This document shows positions 60,894 to 64,000 of a stretch of 64,000 bases of DNA, in pieces (position 1 is the stretch's first letter; each line of letters begins with the position of its first letter). Source of the stretch: Poecilobothrus nobilitatus (lineage: Eukaryota > Arthropoda > Insecta > Diptera > Dolichopodidae); contig OX352774.1 in NCBI GenBank assembly GCA_947095535.1, forward strand, positions 259,939,843 to 260,003,842, given 5' to 3'. The notes below the pieces were generated by a model. The model was not told the DNA's origin, did no database searches, and saw nothing but the letters and a program-made list of their open reading frames with translations. The position numbers and the translations under genes are program-made.

Positions 60894-63360
60894 TTAATAA
60901 ACTAATTCTTCTTGTATTTTCTTTTGTAATCTCCTTGGAAGCTGATTATAAATTGTACTTGAAATGTATTCTAATTAAATAAACAAATATATAATATATG
61001 TATAATTAAATATATATTTAAATATATTTACCATTGCATTTATATTTTAAATTTGACCATATTACATTCTCTTGTGATGCACAATAAACTCCAATTCGTC
61101 CACCTCTTAATTCTTCATCATATATTAATGGTGAATCTAATATTAAATTGTTTCCTTCATAAATCCTATTAAAATTAATATTAAATTTTATATTAATGTT
61201 AAATAATGAAAAAAAAAAATTTTTTTATATTATTTTTTACTAACATTAATTTAATTAAACCAATATTTGGTCTATGAATAAGTTCCCATCTATATGATGT
61301 TAATGATTTCCAACCTTCTTTTTTATCATCACTCCATATTTTTTTAACTTGATTGTTTGTATTATCAGAATTCCATAATGCTTTACCTAATTCACCAGAT
61401 GGTCCTGTTATACTATTCACTAATTTTATTTGTATACCAGGTTGTGCATTAACTCTTTTATATACTTGAAATGCTTTTTTCCATGATACAACATAAAATC
61501 TTTTATTACTTTGATAACCAAATACAAAACCAATAAAATCATCATCAATATCATCATTAACATAAAATGTTCCACTATAATCAATACCATTAAAATTATC
61601 ATAACCGATTGCAATTGTTGGAAAACTATTTTTTGTTTGTGTTATTTCTGAACCATTTGCTAATATAATCCAATTTGGTTTTGGTTCATTTGATGTTGGA
61701 TCTAAATTAATTGTTAAAAATTTACGAAAATCACTTGAATGTATATATGGATTATGTGGACAATTATCAATAGAATTTTTTACACCATCATTATCATCAT
61801 CATTTTCACAAATATCACCAATACCATCTAAATTAATATCTTCTTGTTTTGAATTTCTAACATAAATACAATTATCATAAATATTTTTAATTCCATCACC
61901 ATCAAGATCGTCATCACAACTATCACCACTGAAATTAAAATGTAAATGTTTTTTTTATATCAGAATTAAATTAATAAAAAAAAAGAAAATAAAAAAAAAA
62001 CTTACAGTCCATCACCATCAATATCTAATTGATCTGAATTAAAAACATTTGGACAATTATCTTGATCATTTTGTATTCCATCTTTATCAATATCATTATC
62101 ATTATCACAGACATCACCAATTAAATCATCATCAGAATCTTTTTGATTTGGATTTGATATACTAATACAATTATCACAAACATCACCAATTCCATCATCA
62201 TCATAATCCAATTGATCAGAATTATAAACAAATGGACAATTATCATCAATATTTGGTATACCATCATTATCAGCATCTCTATCACAAACATCACCTAAAC
62301 CATCACGATCACTATCTAATTGATCGGTATTAGATTTTTGACGACAATTATCACAATTATCACCTACAGTATCATTATCACTATCTTTTTGATATGGATT
62401 ATATATGAATGGACAATTATCATTTTTATTTCTAATACCATCACCATCAGCATCATCATCACAACTATCACCATATCCATCCATATCAGAATCATCTTGT
62501 CCAGAATTTGGTATATTTTTACAATTATCTGCTTTACAATTATTTTCATTACATGATAATTGTTCATCTGGCCAACCATCAAGATCACTATCAATACCAC
62601 AAATATAACCGTTACCAGCCCAACCAGCTTTACATTTACAATAATATCTTTCTTTTCCAATAAAAGTACATTCAGCATTTTGATCACATAGTGATACTTT
62701 ATTTGATGGTGAACATATTGCAATACCTGTTTATGTATAGGATAAAAAAAAATAAAACATTTAGATATAACGTATATAAAGATTTCATTAAAATAAATAT
62801 AATTTTAAAATTTTACCATCAACTATTTGTTGACGTTCTGGTATTATTGTATCAATTAAATTTTCTACATTTCCTGTTAAATCTGTTGTAAATGGAGTTG
62901 TTGTTGATACACCATGTTGTTGTTCTGTTTCTGTTACTTTTTCATTATCAATTTTTTGTTCTGAATTATTATTTTCAATAACTATACCACCATAAATACC
63001 ACCCAATTTACTTTCTAAATCACAATGATATTCTAAATAAGAATCTTTTATTTGAAATGGTGAACCATCTGATAAATATTTATCAAATTCTTCTGGACTT
63101 AATTGATTTGAATATTCATTTTGTACTTCTTCAGCTTTATCCTTTAATTTATTTAATTCTTCAATACGTTTTTTAATACAATTTTCAGAAAAAACTTGCA
63201 TATCATTAAATGTCTGATGATCATGTCTTATTTGACCTAATATAAATTTTTCTTGATTATAAAGAAAATTTAAATTATTATAATTTGATGATGTAGAACC
63301 CGTCACATAAATTATATATAATATTAATATTAAATTTAATTTCAAATAAATTTTAAACAT
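60894..63360 (-). CDS. Tsp: Thrombospondin (compact, COMP-like length)
   Basis: Five exons, 719 residues: 63,360-62,817, 62,726-62,006, 61,928-61,245, 61,165-61,032 and 60,970-60,894. All have GT-AG introns and compatible phases. A signal peptide (1 to about 24) is followed by a helical, charged region of about 155 residues. One EGF-like domain (186-224; [14 protein letters not shown]) comes next, then a run of calcium-binding thrombospondin type 3 repeats (about 225-485) with DxDxDGxGDxCD motifs and DNCP words. The thrombospondin C-terminal domain runs from about 486 to the end ([48 protein letters not shown]). The family consists of secreted oligomeric matrix proteins that bind integrins and other matrix partners; fly thrombospondin acts at muscle-tendon attachment. 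Insect members usually carry an N-terminal laminin-G-like domain and several EGF domains, which I do not see here, so this may be a shortened paralogue. No RGD is visible. Confidence 0.92.
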
Positions 63361-64000
63361 TATTAAAATTTATTTATTTATATTTTGTTTTTTTTTTATA
63401 TGTAAATATATATTATATAATAAATTCGTTTGATTCGTTCATAAAACGCTCCAGGTGTATATGAATTTGATGACTGTTTCCGGGAAAAATCTTATTATAA
63501 CTGAAATTATCTGAATTCTGTTCTATTCTTTATATATAAGATGAAAAATATATTAATTTTAGATTAGAACCAATGAAAACAATAAAAAAAGAAAGAATAT
63601 AAGAAAGTGAATGAAAACTTTCCTTAACAGAATTGCCAATAAATAAGAAAAAGAAAAGAATTTAACAAAGAATAAATTATATGAATGTATAGCAACAAAA
63701 ACAACAAAAAAAAAATTTCAAAAATTTGAAAAAGGAATTAAAGGTATTTTTTTTTTTTTTTTAATTTTACTTTTCAATTATCGAAGTAAGACAAATATCA
63801 TAGACTTTCTGCGAAACTCCTTTTCATTGATTGTTTTTGTTTTTAAATATACTTCGACATATTGAATTGTTTAATTTTAATAAATGATAATTGGACTTAT
63901 TGATATTATAAGCGATTATTAAACTCTTTTTACATCATAACTCTCTGCATCATGTTCTTTTGCGACATTATAACGATTTATAACGATTTTTTGCTTTCGA
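63361..64000. other. 5' flank of the thrombospondin gene
   Basis: Upstream sequence of the minus-strand gene. A ttatataatatatat word lies about 45-60 bases before the ATG and could serve as a TATA-like element, but AT-rich DNA makes this weak. The ATG has A at position -3. No other gene is visible to the window end, so an upstream exon with a laminin-G domain is not present within the 640 bp available. Confidence 0.4.

Noticed and set aside
62320..62723. Plus- and minus-strand frames of 67-119 codons across the type 3 repeats
   Set aside because: Shadows of the thrombospondin exon in other frames, caused by its repetitive GAT/AAT codons.
1..64000. CRISPR arrays, bacterial operons, riboswitches and rRNA genes
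   Set aside because: None seen; the tandem repeats present lack regular unique spacers, and the DNA is eukaryotic with introns.

Overview
The window is about 64 kb of very AT-rich eukaryotic nuclear DNA. Long A and T homopolymers, TA/TG microsatellites (tatgtacata type), spliced genes with introns of about 70-130 bp, a tRNA-derived SINE and many decayed retrotransposons point to an insect. A dipteran (fly-like) genome is my best guess; this is inference from repeat style, not proof.

Layout. Positions 1-41,780 hold no host gene I can support. They are AT-rich intergenic or intronic sequence with transposon fossils: LINE reverse-transcriptase pieces near 3.1-4.1, 10.6-10.9, 12.0-12.3, 13.1-13.7, 32.8-33.5, 33.6-33.75 and 35.9-37.3 kb; SINEs near 7.4, 21.8 and 23.9 kb; MITE-like inverted-repeat elements at 17.3 and 38.8 kb; a non-coding dispersed repeat seen four times (28.4, 31.6, 33.9, 38.3 kb); and a perfect 43-bp-arm palindrome at 12.94 kb. 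From 41.8 to 56 kb lies an old tandem duplication carrying two intact four-exon genes on the minus strand (42,003-44,205 and 51,957-54,181). They encode secreted paralogues of 648 and 656 residues with a Methyltransf_FA (farnesoic acid O-methyltransferase-like) domain, an EGF-like cysteine cluster, an acidic Ser/Glu-rich linker and a C-terminal domain I do not recognise. Between and beside them are further repeats, including a five-unit array of about 142 bp, a pogo-like MITE, a LINE tail and a mariner-type transposase remnant. At 60,894-63,360 a five-exon minus-strand gene encodes a compact 719-residue thrombospondin.

All three genes lie on the minus strand and encode proteins with an N-terminal signal peptide, so they act in the secretory pathway or outside the cell. 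Nothing in the sequence shows that the thrombospondin and the duplicated pair work together.

The most notable observation is the mosaic structure of the duplicated pair. From the middle of exon 3 upstream through about 1.4 kb of 5' flank the two copies are nearly identical, introns and an inserted SINE included. The 3' part of the gene and the far upstream flank are clearly diverged. This is the pattern expected of gene conversion inside an older duplication, with the C-terminal half escaping homogenisation.
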